From NCBI RefSeq assembly GCF_000302535.1, contig NC_018708.1:2356001-2420000 (forward strand): a stretch of 64,000 bases of DNA. Reading direction: 5' to 3'. Under the pieces are notes generated by a model. The model worked only from the letters and a program-made list of their open reading frames with translations, ran no database searches and was not told the origin of the DNA. Below, piece after piece: positions 37,821-46,460 of the stretch (position 1 is the first letter of the stretch; each line of letters starts with the position of its first letter). Source of the stretch: Acidovorax sp. KKS102 (GTDB lineage: Bacteria > Pseudomonadota > Gammaproteobacteria > Burkholderiales > Burkholderiaceae_C). The position numbers and the translations under genes were made by a program.

Positions 37821-39125
37821 TCAGTGCGTGGCCGCAGCCACGGCCTCCAGGCTGTCGGCCAGGATGGCCAGGCCCTCGTGCAGCAGCTCGTCCGAGGCGG
37901 TCAGCGGCACCAGGATGCGGATCACGTTGCCATGGGTGCCACACGACAGCAGGATCAGCCCACGCCGCGCGGCCTCGGCCACGACCTGCTTGGTCAGGGC
38001 AGCGTCGGGGCGGCTCAGGTCGCCGTTTTCGAACAGCTCGATCGCCACCATGGCGCCCAGGCCGCGCACATCGCCAATGGCGGGCACCTTGGCTGCGATG
38101 TCTTTCAGGCCGCGCACCAGCAGTGCGCCCATGTCCTGGCTTCGGGCCAGCAGGCTTTCTTGCGCAAAGGCTTCGATCACGGCCAGCGCGGCGGCGCAGG
38201 CCACGGGGCTGCCTGCGTAGGTGCCACCCAGGCCACCGGGGGCGGGCGCATCCATTACATCGGCCCGGCCCACCACGCCCGCCAGCGGAAAGCCGCCCGC
38301 CAGCGACTTGGCCGTGGTGATCAGGTCGGGCGCCACGGGCCACTGCTCGCTGGCAAACCAGGTGCCGGTGCGGCCTGCGCCGGTCTGCACCTCGTCGCCA
38401 ATCAGCAGGATGCCGTAGCGGTCGGCCAGCGCCTTCAGGCCGCTGATGAATTCGGGCGGGGCGACGTAGAAGCCGCCTTCGCCCTGCACGGGCTCGACGA
38501 TGAAGGCCGCCACGCGCTCGGGCTCGATGTCGTTCTTGAAGATAAGCTCTACCGAATGCAGCGCCTGCTCCACGCTCACGCCGTGCAGCGCGTTGGGGAA
38601 CAGGGCGTGGTAGGTCTCGCCAGGGAAGGGGCCAAACCCGATCTTGTAAGGCGCAACCTTGCCCGTGAGGCCCAGCGTGAGGTTGGTGCGGCCGTGGTAG
38701 CCGCCGGTGAAGGCGATTACGCCGGGGCGCTTGGTGTAGGCGCGGGCGATCTTAATGGCGTTTTCCACCGCCTCGGCGCCGGTGGTGAGCAGCAGGCTCT
38801 TTTTGGCGAACGCGCCGGGGGCCAGCGTGTTCAGGCGCTCGCACACTTCCACGTAGGGCTCGTATGCCACCACCTGAAAGCAGGTGTGGGTGTACAGGTC
38901 CAGCTGCGCCTTCACGGCGGCGATCACCCCAGCATGCAGGTGGCCGGTGTTGAGCACGGCGATGCCACCGGCGAAGTCGATGAAGCGGCGGCCCTCCACA
39001 TCCCAGAGCTCGGCGTTGCGGGCCTTCTGGATGAAGAGGTCATGGGCCTGGCCCACGCCCCGGGCGACGGCGGCGTGGCGGCGGGTGAGAAGGGCGGCGT
39101 TGGTGAAGTGGCGGTCTTGCTGCAT
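37821..39125 (-). CDS. gabT: 4-aminobutyrate aminotransferase
   Basis: A class III PLP-dependent aminotransferase of 434 residues, starting at ATG 39125 (MQQDRHFTNAALLTRRHAAV); the longer frame upstream is not conserved. Landmarks are TTGAEAVENAIKIARAYTKR, FTGGYHGRTNLTLGLTGK, LLIGDEVQTGAGRTGTWFA (Asp binding the pyridine nitrogen) and ITTAKSLAGGFPLAGVVGR, whose Lys forms the Schiff base. It transfers the amino group of GABA to 2-oxoglutarate, giving succinate semialdehyde for GabD. It is the first gene of the minus-strand unit and diverges from a MocR regulator with an operator-like region between them. 5-aminovalerate may also be a substrate. Confidence 0.93.
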   Translation of the reverse strand: MQQDRHFTNAALLTRRHAAVARGVGQAHDLFIQKARNAELWDVEGRRFIDFAGGIAVLNTGHLHAGVIAAVKAQLDLYTHTCFQVVAYEPYVEVCERLNTLAPGAFAKKSLLLTTGAEAVENAIKIARAYTKRPGVIAFTGGYHGRTNLTLGLTGKVAPYKIGFGPFPGETYHALFPNALHGVSVEQALHSVELIFKNDIEPERVAAFIVEPVQGEGGFYVAPPEFISGLKALADRYGILLIGDEVQTGAGRTGTWFASEQWPVAPDLITTAKSLAGGFPLAGVVGRADVMDAPAPGGLGGTYAGSPVACAAALAVIEAFAQESLLARSQDMGALLVRGLKDIAAKVPAIGDVRGLGAMVAIELFENGDLSRPDAALTKQVVAEAARRGLILLSCGTHGNVIRILVPLTASDELLHEGLAILADSLEAVAAATH

Positions 39126-39198
39126 GGTGGTCGGCGTGGTGGTTGACGAGGAAATGAAGGAATGGAGCGGATTCTGGAAGTCGCGCCACACACCGTCC

Positions 39199-39254
39199 AT
39201 GTACAGCGCAGCGCTGTTTGGCGCGCACTGTGCAGGTCTAAAATCCTGTACAGG
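39199..39254. promoter_or_regulatory. Candidate MocR/GabR operator between gabT and its regulator
   Basis: The divergent intergenic region holds the perfect palindrome CCTGTACAGG (39245-39254), a direct near-copy CTGTGCAGG (39228-39236) 18 bp earlier, and a weaker TGTACAGC (39200-39207). Two close direct repeats with a third site are the kind of target GabR/MocR dimers bind. TCTAAAAT (39237-39244) between the two main copies could be a -10 element. All of this is inferred from sequence. Confidence 0.5.
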
Positions 39255-39315
39255 CAATCCCTGATTTGGTGTGCGCCAAGCCGGTGCACAATTCGCCTCC
39301 TTTTTTCCCCTCCTG

Positions 39316-40734
39316 ATGCTCACTCTCAGCCCGGACCTGCAGACACCGCTGGTCAGCCAGATCGTTGATGGGCTGCGGGGCCTGATCGTTGGGCAGGTGC
39401 TCAAACCCGGCAGCAAGCTCCCATCCATCCGCGCTTTTGCCGCTGCGCATGGCGTGAGCGTGTTCACCGTGGTCGAGGCCTACGACCGCTTGGTGGCGCA
39501 GGGCTGGCTGGTGTCGCGCGCCAACGCGGGCTTTTTTGTGAAGCGGCGGGGCGATGAAGGCGTGGCGCCCGGGGCTGGTGCGCCAGCGCGGCCGGTGCCC
39601 CGTTTTGATGCGCGCTGGTACCTCAAACAAATTTTTGAAAACCGCAACCTGCCGATGAAACCGGGCTGTGGCTGGCTGCCACACGACTGGCTGTTTGGCG
39701 ATGCGGTCAAGCGCAGCATGCGCCAGCTGTCGTCTGATGGCCCGGAGCTGGACGGCTATGGCCTGCCGCACGGCCACATGGCGCTGCGCATGGTGGTGGC
39801 CGAGTCGCTGGCCGAGCACCACCTGGCGGTGGATGCCGACCAGGTGCTGCTGACCCAGGGCTCCAGCCAGGCGCTGGACCTGGTGGCGCGCCGCTTGGTC
39901 AAGCCCGGCGATGTGGTGCTGGTGGACGACCCCGGCTACCCCAACCTGCACTTCATGCTGCGCTTTGCGGGCGCGCAGGTGGTGGGCGTGCCGCGCACTC
40001 CCACGGGCTACGACCTGCCTGCGCTGGAGTCGCTGCTGGCCGCGCACCGGCCCACGGTGTTCTTCACCCAGCCGCGTCTGCAAAGCCCCACCTGCTCGAT
40101 GGCGTCGGTCGCGCACCTGCACCGGCTGCTGCAACTGGCCGAGCAACATGGTTTTGTGCTGGTGGAGAACGACATCTACGCCGATATGGATTCGACCGTG
40201 CGTCCGTCGCTGGCCAGCCTGGACCAACTCAGCCGCGTGGTCTACATCGGCAGTTTTTCCAAGACTATCTCGCCCAACCTGCGCACAGGCTATGTGGCGG
40301 CGCGGCGCGACCTGCTGGATGAGCTGGTGCAGCTCAAGATGATTTCGGGGCTGACGTCATCGGAGATCACCGAGCGCATCACCTTCGGCGTGGTGACCGA
40401 TGGCCGCTGGCGCAAGCACCTCAAATCATTGCGCGAGCGCCTGGCCGAGGCGCACCGTGCGGTGGGGCGGCGCTTGCTGAGCCTGGGCTTCGAGCTGTTC
40501 CATGAGCCCGAGGCAGGCATGTACCTGTGGGCGCGCCACCCCGACTTGCCTGACAGCGCCGAGCTGTCGAAGGAAGCCACGGGCGCGGGCATCATGCTCG
40601 GCCCCGGTCAGCTTTTTTTAGTGGAGCCGCGCCCCACGGGCTGGCTGCGCTTTAACGTGTCGTTCAGCCAGGACGAGCGGCTGTGGCGCTTCTTGGAACA
40701 GCGCATCCTGCTGGGGCAGCAGGTGGCGGAATAG
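39316..40734 (+). CDS. MocR/GabR-type transcription regulator (GntR-aminotransferase fusion)
   Basis: A 472-residue fusion. Residues about 10-80 are a GntR winged helix (LVSQIVDGLRGLIVGQVLKP, then LPSIRAFAAAHGVSVFTVVE). The rest is a fold-type I aminotransferase domain with QGSSQALDLVARRLVKPGD, VENDIYADMD and the PLP Lys in YIGSFSKTISPNLRTGYVA. Such proteins sense PLP and an amine and activate catabolic genes. The start is ATG 39316; a GTG at 39271 would add 15 residues across the operator region. It diverges from gabT and so probably controls the gabT-importer-gabD unit and itself. Confidence 0.92.
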   Translation: MLTLSPDLQTPLVSQIVDGLRGLIVGQVLKPGSKLPSIRAFAAAHGVSVFTVVEAYDRLVAQGWLVSRANAGFFVKRRGDEGVAPGAGAPARPVPRFDARWYLKQIFENRNLPMKPGCGWLPHDWLFGDAVKRSMRQLSSDGPELDGYGLPHGHMALRMVVAESLAEHHLAVDADQVLLTQGSSQALDLVARRLVKPGDVVLVDDPGYPNLHFMLRFAGAQVVGVPRTPTGYDLPALESLLAAHRPTVFFTQPRLQSPTCSMASVAHLHRLLQLAEQHGFVLVENDIYADMDSTVRPSLASLDQLSRVVYIGSFSKTISPNLRTGYVAARRDLLDELVQLKMISGLTSSEITERITFGVVTDGRWRKHLKSLRERLAEAHRAVGRRLLSLGFELFHEPEAGMYLWARHPDLPDSAELSKEATGAGIMLGPGQLFLVEPRPTGWLRFNVSFSQDERLWRFLEQRILLGQQVAE

Positions 40735-40810
40735 GGCGGTTCCATGCACTGAGAGCCTGCGCGTAGTCCCCTACGGGATCGCAAACAGCCTCTCTGAATG
40801 CATTTTCAAT

Positions 40811-40866
40811 GCCTTTTTGGCTCCATGCGCTAGTGTAACATGGCTTGTTTGCTATCAAATGTGTAG
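40811..40866. repeat. Dispersed Comamonadaceae-type repeat
   Basis: GCCTTTTTGGCTCCATGCGC, then a spacer and TGGCTTGTTTGCTATCAAAT, match the degenerate plan (TTTTTGG-CTC-x-GCGC ... GCTATCAAAT) seen in the other copies. It sits between the convergent regulator genes and may help terminate both. Confidence 0.5.
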
Positions 40867-40911
40867 TGGGTGGGCGAGCTACACCACTTTCCTTGCCGAA
40901 GGGCCTGGAGC

Positions 40912-41586
40912 CTACCGGTCGATGATGCGCCGCGCAAACCGCTCCAGGTACTCCATCAGCTGCTCCGCTCCGGCCATGGCGTGCGCTTCGTCGCCGCTGG
41001 CAATGCCTTGGGCCAGCTGCATGTGGGCGCGCGCGCCTTCGGACACCTCGCCCTCATGCTGGTAGGCATACCAAAAGCGCCTGCACTGCACGATGAGCGG
41101 CTGCACGCATTTGACGGCCGAGTGGTTCTGGCTGGCCTGGTGCACCACCACGTCCAGCGCGTGGTCGGCCTGCATGTAGTCTTCCAAGTGGCCGCGTGCG
41201 GCGGCTTCCACCATCTTTTCGGCGCACTGCACGATGGCCTGGCGCTGCGGCGCTGTGGCGCGCCGCGCGGCGCATGACGCGATCAGGCGCTCCAGCACGC
41301 GGCGGGTCTGGATCACGTCCAGGTGGTCGGCCAGGTCGATGTGCGACACCAGCAGCCCGCGCCGCGGCTGCTGCGCAATCAGCCCGATGGAGACCATGCG
41401 CAGCAGGGCCTCGCGCACGGGGGTGCGGCCGAGGCCCGTGCTTTCCACAATTTCGGCCTCCACCACGGGGGAGCCGGGCTGCAGTTGCAGGGTGGAGATC
41501 ATGGCCTCGATGGCGTCATATGCCACGTCGGCCGCACGCCGTTTGGGCGCGGGGTCTCGCTGGGTGGGGGCACTGCGGGTGGTCAT
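40912..41586 (-). CDS. GntR-family regulator, FCD subfamily
   Basis: A 224-residue regulator. The N-terminal winged helix covers about 18-85 (AYDAIEAMISTLQLQPGSPV, EAEIVESTGLGRTPVREALL). The C-terminal FCD helical domain has the metal/ligand residues in DVIQTRRVLERLIA, QADHALDVVVHQAS and YAYQHEGEVSEGARAHMQL. It is the last gene of the hydroxyproline unit, 70 bp after the TRAP binding-protein gene. It presumably responds to hydroxyproline or an intermediate and represses the operon; AT-rich palindromes at 44738 and 49537 are candidate sites. Confidence 0.9.
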   Translation of the reverse strand: MTTRSAPTQRDPAPKRRAADVAYDAIEAMISTLQLQPGSPVVEAEIVESTGLGRTPVREALLRMVSIGLIAQQPRRGLLVSHIDLADHLDVIQTRRVLERLIASCAARRATAPQRQAIVQCAEKMVEAAARGHLEDYMQADHALDVVVHQASQNHSAVKCVQPLIVQCRRFWYAYQHEGEVSEGARAHMQLAQGIASGDEAHAMAGAEQLMEYLERFARRIIDR

Positions 41587-41656
41587 GTGGAGCAGGGTGT
41601 GGGGAGCGGGGTTGCGGACCGCATCTTAGTGGCTTGCGGTAGCGGCCCCGCTGCCA

Positions 41657-42679
41657 TCAAGCCAGGCTGGCGCCCGCCTTGCGCAGCTCGGCAATCTGCG
41701 GCGCCTTGGGCAGCCACAGCTTGTCGAACTCCTGGATGGTGCTGTCGGGGTTGAAGGCCGATGCCGTCTTGAACGCGATGGACGTGCCCTTGAACTTCTC
41801 GATCAGCCCGGCCTCGGTGGTCACGATGTCGTTGATCTGTGCATCGAGCGACTGCGCCACCAGCTTGCGGATGAGGTCCTTGTCCTTGGCGTCCAGGCCC
41901 TGCCAGATGCGGCCCGACACCAGTGGCGCAAACGGCATGAACAGCGCATTCATCTGCAGCAGCGTCTTGGCCACCTTGTCAAAGCGCTGGTTCCACGAGA
42001 ACTCGATGTCGGCCTCCAGCCCGTCCACCTGGCCGTTGCTCATTGCATCAAACACCTGGGGCGTGGGGATGGGCGTGGGGGCTGCGCCCAGCATTTGATA
42101 AAAGTCGCGGTACACGGGCGTGGGGTTGATGCGCAGCTTCATGCCCTTGATGTCGGTGGGCAGGTTGATGTCTTTGGTGGAGAACACGGCGCGCATGCCG
42201 GTGATGCCCCAGCCCAGGCCGATGGTGCCGGTCTCGCGCGGCAGCACCTCCAGCAGCTTGGTGGCGGCCGGGTGCTTGACCAGCTTGGCCACGGCGGGCG
42301 TGGAGCGCACCAGATAGGGCGCGTTGATGGCCGCGATGCTCGACACCCGCGAGCCCAGCTCGGCCGCCTGGATCCAGCCCATATCGAGCGCGCCAGACTG
42401 CAGCTGCTGCATCATCGCGGCCTCGTTGCCCAACTGGCCCGAGTGGAAGACGGTGACGCTCAAACGGCCGTCGGTTTCCTTCTTCAGTGCCTCGCCAAAC
42501 TGCAGCGCGGCGCGGTTCCACGAGTGGCCTGCGGGCGTGATCAGGCCCAGGCGGAATTCCTTGGCATCTGCCGCCCGCACCAGGGCCGGAAAGCCCAGCC
42601 CCGTGACGGCGGCTGCGGCCACGGCGTGGCGCTGGATGAAGTGGCGGCGGGAGACTGGGCGGGCAGGCTGGGTCGTCAT
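41657..42679 (-). CDS. TRAP transporter substrate-binding protein (DctP family)
   Basis: A 340-residue periplasmic binding protein. The start at 42679 gives a Tat-type leader: MTTQPARPVSRRHFIQRHAV, with twin arginine S-R-R-H-F and hydrophobic AAAAVTGLGFPALVRAADA, cleavage near residue 37. The mature part has the DctP plan: EFRLGLITPAGHSWNRAALQ, ETDGRLSVTVFHSGQLGNEA, and the conserved Arg strand GMKLRINPTPVYRDFYQMLG. Tat export is frequent for TRAP binding proteins of Burkholderiales. The substrate is probably trans-4-hydroxyproline given the operon. Confidence 0.9.
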   Translation of the reverse strand: MTTQPARPVSRRHFIQRHAVAAAAVTGLGFPALVRAADAKEFRLGLITPAGHSWNRAALQFGEALKKETDGRLSVTVFHSGQLGNEAAMMQQLQSGALDMGWIQAAELGSRVSSIAAINAPYLVRSTPAVAKLVKHPAATKLLEVLPRETGTIGLGWGITGMRAVFSTKDINLPTDIKGMKLRINPTPVYRDFYQMLGAAPTPIPTPQVFDAMSNGQVDGLEADIEFSWNQRFDKVAKTLLQMNALFMPFAPLVSGRIWQGLDAKDKDLIRKLVAQSLDAQINDIVTTEAGLIEKFKGTSIAFKTASAFNPDSTIQEFDKLWLPKAPQIAELRKAGASLA

Positions 42680-42739
42680 GGTGAACTCCGTGTGAAAGAA
42701 CGTTGGGAGGGGGACGGATCTGTCGAACGGCATGCCCCG

Positions 42740-44005
42740 CTACTTGAGCAGGCCGAGCGACAGGCTGGGGAACAGCGACAACATCACCAGCGCCAAGCAG
42801 CTGATGATGAAAAACGGCAGTGTCACGATGAACATCTTTCCGGGCTTGGCCCCGGTGACGGCCGAGGCGACAAAAAAGCTCAGGCCCACGGGTGGGGTCA
42901 TCAGCCCCAGCACCAGGTTGACGACGATCACCACGCCAAAGTGGCGCGGGTCGATGTGGTAGACCTCGGTGGCAATCGGCAGCAGGATGGGCGCGGTCAT
43001 GATGAGACCGGGGATGCCGTCGATCACCGTGCCGATGACCAGGAGGATGACGTTGGTGAGCAGCAGGAAGGTGACCGGGTCGTGCGCCACCGTCTGCACC
43101 CAGGCGGCCACCATCTGCGGCACCTTGCCGTAGATCAGCAGCCACGAGAACACGGCCGCCGCCGCCACCAGAAACAGCACGATGGCCGAGTAGATCGCCG
43201 AGCGCAGCAGGATGGCTGGCATGGCGCTGAAGCGGAATTCCTTGGTCACATAGCGTCCCACCAGGGCCGAGACCAGCGCGCCCACGGCGGCCGATTCGGT
43301 GGGGTTGGCCACGCCACTCAGGATGGAGCCGACGATGATGATGGGGATGAGCAGCGTGGGACTGGCCTGCGCCACGGTGCGCGCGCGCTGGGCCAGCGTG
43401 CGTTTTTCGCTGCGCGGGTAGTTGTAGACAAAGCCCATGAGCGCGATCACCACAAAGAACAGCAGCGTGAGCAGCACGCCGGGCAGGATGCCCGCAATCA
43501 GCATATCGCCCACGGCCACCTGGGCCAGCACGCTGTAGACCACAAACATCACCGAGGGCGGGATGATGGGGCCCAGCATGCCGCCATACACCGTGAGGCC
43601 TGCCGCAAAGGTCTTGTCGTAACCTTGCTTCTCCATCTCGGGCACCATGACCTGCGACATGATCGCCACCTGCGCGGTGGCCGAGCCGATGATGGACGAC
43701 ACCAGCATGTTCGCCAGGATGTTCACGTAGGCCAGGCCGCCCTTGACCGAGCCGATGAAAGCCATCGACAGGTCCACCAGCCGCCGCGTGATGCCGCCGC
43801 TGTTCATGATCTCGCCGATCAGGATGAACAGCGGGATGGCGATGAGGCCATAGCTGTCCACCCCGCCGAACATCTGCATGGGGAAGGACTGGAACAGCAC
43901 CGGGCTGCCGATGCTGAGGATGTAGACAGCGCCCGACAGGCAAAGGCACACGCCAATGGGCACACCCACCATCAAGGCGGCGAGGAAGAACAGAGTGGTG
44001 ATCAT
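42740..44005 (-). CDS. TRAP transporter large permease (DctM family)
   Basis: A 421-residue integral membrane protein with 12 or so hydrophobic segments, beginning MITTLFFLAALMVGVPIGVC. DctM signatures include FGGVDSYGLIAIPLFILIGE, IIGSATAQVAIMSQVMVPEM, GLTVYGGMLGPIIPPSVMFV and HFGVVIVVNLVLGLMTPPVG. It forms the sodium-coupled channel of the importer with the DctQ-like protein encoded 37 bp upstream; the binding protein gene lies 60 bp downstream. Confidence 0.93.
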   Translation of the reverse strand: MITTLFFLAALMVGVPIGVCLCLSGAVYILSIGSPVLFQSFPMQMFGGVDSYGLIAIPLFILIGEIMNSGGITRRLVDLSMAFIGSVKGGLAYVNILANMLVSSIIGSATAQVAIMSQVMVPEMEKQGYDKTFAAGLTVYGGMLGPIIPPSVMFVVYSVLAQVAVGDMLIAGILPGVLLTLLFFVVIALMGFVYNYPRSEKRTLAQRARTVAQASPTLLIPIIIVGSILSGVANPTESAAVGALVSALVGRYVTKEFRFSAMPAILLRSAIYSAIVLFLVAAAAVFSWLLIYGKVPQMVAAWVQTVAHDPVTFLLLTNVILLVIGTVIDGIPGLIMTAPILLPIATEVYHIDPRHFGVVIVVNLVLGLMTPPVGLSFFVASAVTGAKPGKMFIVTLPFFIISCLALVMLSLFPSLSLGLLK

Positions 44006-44042
44006 GGTCGGGGCTCGGTGGGTTTGCAGGGGTGGATGGCGC

Positions 44043-44678
44043 TCAGTTCACGGCGTCGGCGTTGACCACATCAAAGCCTGCGTGCTGCACACGCTCTGCG
44101 GCGCCCATGTCTTCCAGCAGGTTGGCCAGCGCATGCACGCTGAAGGTGGCCGAGAAGATCGGCAGGATGAGCTGCAGCACCCAGGTGGGCCAGTTCAGCG
44201 TCTGGGTGCGCTCGGTGTAGAGAAAGTTGAAGCTCTCGGCCGCAAACTCCTTGGCGTCAAAGCCGTAGCGTGCAATGCCGATGGGGTCCATCCACACCCA
44301 GCACATCAACAACATGGCCAGGCCAAACAGCAGCACGCCGAAGGTGGCCACCACTTTGAACGCCTGGGCACCCCGCGCGCCGAGGTGGTCGGTCAGCATG
44401 GTCACGGCAAAGTCCATGCGCAGCCGCGTCATGACCGACGCGCCTACAAAGGTCAGCCACACCACGGTGTAGACCGCCGCTTCGTCCACCCAGTAGATGG
44501 GCATCCCGGTGTAGCGCGTGACCACGTTGAGCAGGATGAGCAGCACCAGCAACGTCATCAGGCCCGTGAGCACCTGCCGCTCGGTGCGCAGGATGTGCGA
44601 GGACAGCGCCAGCACCCAGCGAACAGGTGCACGTGGCGTGGCAGCAGGTGGTGGGGCGGGGCTGTGGGTGGATGGCAT
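44043..44678 (-). CDS. TRAP transporter small permease (DctQ family)
   Basis: A 211-residue membrane protein with four hydrophobic segments: VLTGLMTLLVLLILLNVVTR, AAVYTVVWLTFVGASVMTR, VVATFGVLLFGLAMLLMCWV and LPTWVLQ-type LQLILPIFSATFSVHALA. The motif RYTGMPIYWVDEAAVY is typical of DctQ. The start at 44678 (MPSTHSPAPPPAATPRAPVR) was chosen for the family length; the frame runs far upstream without similarity. It lies 145 bp after the dehydrogenase gene; that gap holds an AT-rich palindrome and may contain an extra promoter for the TRAP genes. Confidence 0.88.
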   Translation of the reverse strand: MPSTHSPAPPPAATPRAPVRWVLALSSHILRTERQVLTGLMTLLVLLILLNVVTRYTGMPIYWVDEAAVYTVVWLTFVGASVMTRLRMDFAVTMLTDHLGARGAQAFKVVATFGVLLFGLAMLLMCWVWMDPIGIARYGFDAKEFAAESFNFLYTERTQTLNWPTWVLQLILPIFSATFSVHALANLLEDMGAAERVQHAGFDVVNADAVN

Positions 44679-44737
44679 GGTGCAGTGCTCGGGGTGCAAG
44701 GAGCGTGGGCAGGTGGCTTGGGGAGGTTGGATTTTTA

Positions 44738-44752
44738 ATATCTGATAGATAT
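44738..44752. promoter_or_regulatory. AT-rich palindrome upstream of the TRAP genes
   Basis: ATATCT-GAT-AGATAT is a perfect 6-3-6 inverted repeat within a very AT-rich patch (TTTTTAATATCTGATAGATA) in otherwise GC-rich DNA, 60 bp before the DctQ-like start. It may be an operator for the operon's GntR/FCD regulator and mark an internal promoter. Confidence 0.45.
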
Positions 44753-44823
44753 ATTTGCAAGCAAGATGAATGCCTGTTGCTTGTGGGGGGACGTCGCTGC
44801 AGAGCTGGAGAAAAGGCTTCGGG

Positions 44824-46173
44824 TCAGGCAGGCGTCGCTGCGCTGGGGCCTTCCGGCGCAGGCCCGCCGCAGGCGGCCAGGGTGCCGATGCGTGCAGGTG
44901 CCAGCAGGTGCCGGGGCGCGGTCGGTGTCCACCCAAACAGGTGCTGTGTGGCTGCACCGCAAATGCGCCCCTGGCAGGCGCCCATGCCGCAGCGGGTGTG
45001 CAGCTTGGCGTCGATCCAGCCCTGGCGTGGTGCCAGGTCGGCATAGGCCACGTCTTCGCAGCGGCACACCAGGGTGTCAGGCCGGGGCAGGGCCTTGAGC
45101 TGCTCGTTCAGCACAAACGAAGTCTGTAGTGCCTGGGCAAACCTTTCCCAGCGCGCAAGCTGCGAGCGCAGTGCCTGGGCCTGCTGCACGTGGCCTGCGG
45201 CTGTGTGGCCTGCAATGGCGCCCTGCACCAGGGCACGTTCGCTGCCGCCAACGCCCGTGTTTTCCCCGGCCGCCAAAACGCCGTGCACCGTGGTGCGCAT
45301 CTGCGCGTCCACTGCCAGACCGAGGCCGCCGCTCAGCGGTCCGCCCAGCACGCAACCGAGTAGCTGGCCCAGCTGGGTGTTGGGTACCAGGCCAAAGCCG
45401 CAGGCCACGCGGTCGCAGGCGATGGTTTCTTCTGCGTGCGCGCCATTGCGCAGCCGCACAGACTGCACCTGGGTGGTGCCTTGTGCCTCCAGAACATGGG
45501 TGCTTGCGCGCAAGCCCGGGTGGATCAAGGTGAGCGCCTGCAGCGCCTTGGCCGGCCAGCGTGGCAGTTGCGCCGCAAAGCGCGCGAGTGCTGCCCAGGA
45601 GGCCTGCTCGGCAATGCGCACCACGGTGGCGCCCGCCTGCGTGGCCGTGGCGGCAGCCGCCAGCAGCAGCGGGCCGGTGCCAGCGATCACGATGCGCTGG
45701 CCGCGCACGTCCAGCCCCGCCTTGATGAGGGCCTGCAGCGCACCCGCACCCGTCACGCCGGGCAACGTCCAGCCGGGGAAGGGCAACAGCAGCTCGCGTG
45801 CGCCGGTACACAGGATGATGCGGTGGCTGTGCTGGGTCCAGCCCCGGTCAGCGTCTTCCAGCAGCAGGGCGGGGGCCTTGTCGGTGGGCTGGCGTGCGCC
45901 CAGGCCTACCACCCGGGTACCGGTCAGCACGCGGATGTTGGCGTGTTTGGCCAAGGCCGCACGGTGCTGCTGTGCCAGCGGCGGCAGGGCCACCTGCGGG
46001 CCGTCGCGCCAGATCTGGCCGCCGGGCTGGGGGTTATCGTCCACCACAGTGATGGCTGCGCTGCTGGGCGCAGCGGCAAGGGCCGCCGCCATGCCTGCCG
46101 GGCCCGCGCCGATGATGAGGATGTCGCAGCGTTCGTGCATGGGGGCGGGTGCGGGCATGGGGGTCAGGGGCAT
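44824..46173 (-). CDS. D-hydroxyproline dehydrogenase, NAD(P)/FAD subunit with [2Fe-2S] domain
   Basis: A 449-residue flavoprotein from ATG 46173 (MPLTPMPAPAPMHERCDILI); an in-frame ATG at 46140 is also possible. The N-terminal dinucleotide fold is IIGAGPAGMAAALAAA, and a second is GQRIVIAGTGPLLLAAAATA. Near the C-terminus a BFD-like iron-sulfur domain carries CRCEDV (CxC) and TRCGMGACQGRIC. It matches the B subunit of HcnABC/opine-oxidase-like and D-hydroxyproline dehydrogenases. With the two following-described subunits it should oxidise cis-4-hydroxy-D-proline to 1-pyrroline-4-hydroxy-2-carboxylate. Its start overlaps the ferredoxin-subunit gene by 10 bp. Confidence 0.85.
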   Translation of the reverse strand: MPLTPMPAPAPMHERCDILIIGAGPAGMAAALAAAPSSAAITVVDDNPQPGGQIWRDGPQVALPPLAQQHRAALAKHANIRVLTGTRVVGLGARQPTDKAPALLLEDADRGWTQHSHRIILCTGARELLLPFPGWTLPGVTGAGALQALIKAGLDVRGQRIVIAGTGPLLLAAAATATQAGATVVRIAEQASWAALARFAAQLPRWPAKALQALTLIHPGLRASTHVLEAQGTTQVQSVRLRNGAHAEETIACDRVACGFGLVPNTQLGQLLGCVLGGPLSGGLGLAVDAQMRTTVHGVLAAGENTGVGGSERALVQGAIAGHTAAGHVQQAQALRSQLARWERFAQALQTSFVLNEQLKALPRPDTLVCRCEDVAYADLAPRQGWIDAKLHTRCGMGACQGRICGAATQHLFGWTPTAPRHLLAPARIGTLAACGGPAPEGPSAATPA

Positions 46174-46460
46174 GGTGTGGCGATCCCGGGAGCCGTGCCC
46201 GCATCGGTGTCGATGGCCATGCCTTCGGCGCATACCGTCTGGCAGGCCAGGCGGATGCGGCCCTGGATGCGCACGCGGCATTCGTGGCACACGCCCATGC
46301 CACACAGCGGCGCGCGCGGCTCGCCAGCGACCGAGGTGCGGGTGGTGCCCGGCGGTTGTTGCGCTAGCGCGGCAGCCACGCTGATGCCCGCTGGCACCTG
46401 GCGGGGGATTCCGTTCACGACGATCTGCACGGTCTGGGTGTGGGAGGCGGAGCGCTTCAT
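46164..46460 (-). CDS. D-hydroxyproline dehydrogenase, small [2Fe-2S] subunit
   Basis: A 98-residue ferredoxin-like protein. The [2Fe-2S] ligands are Cys53, Cys58, Cys61 and Cys73 (PLCGMGVCHECRVRIQGRIR, then LACQT). This is the HcnA/SoxA-like A subunit that sits between the two flavin subunits. Its ATG overlaps the stop of the FAD oxidase gene by 4 bp and its end overlaps the next gene by 10 bp, so the three are translated together. Confidence 0.88.
   Translation of the reverse strand: MKRSASHTQTVQIVVNGIPRQVPAGISVAAALAQQPPGTTRTSVAGEPRAPLCGMGVCHECRVRIQGRIRLACQTVCAEGMAIDTDAGTAPGIATPCP

Noticed and set aside
40741..40800. Imperfect inverted repeat GAGAGCCTGCG/CGCAAACAGCCTCTC between the MocR and GntR genes
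   Set aside because: Pairing is interrupted by several unpaired bases and there is no T-run. Too weak to call a terminator.
42048..43949. Long frames in several phases in the TRAP permease region
   Set aside because: The DctM reading frame has a full set of membrane segments and family motifs. The others are GC-bias artefacts.
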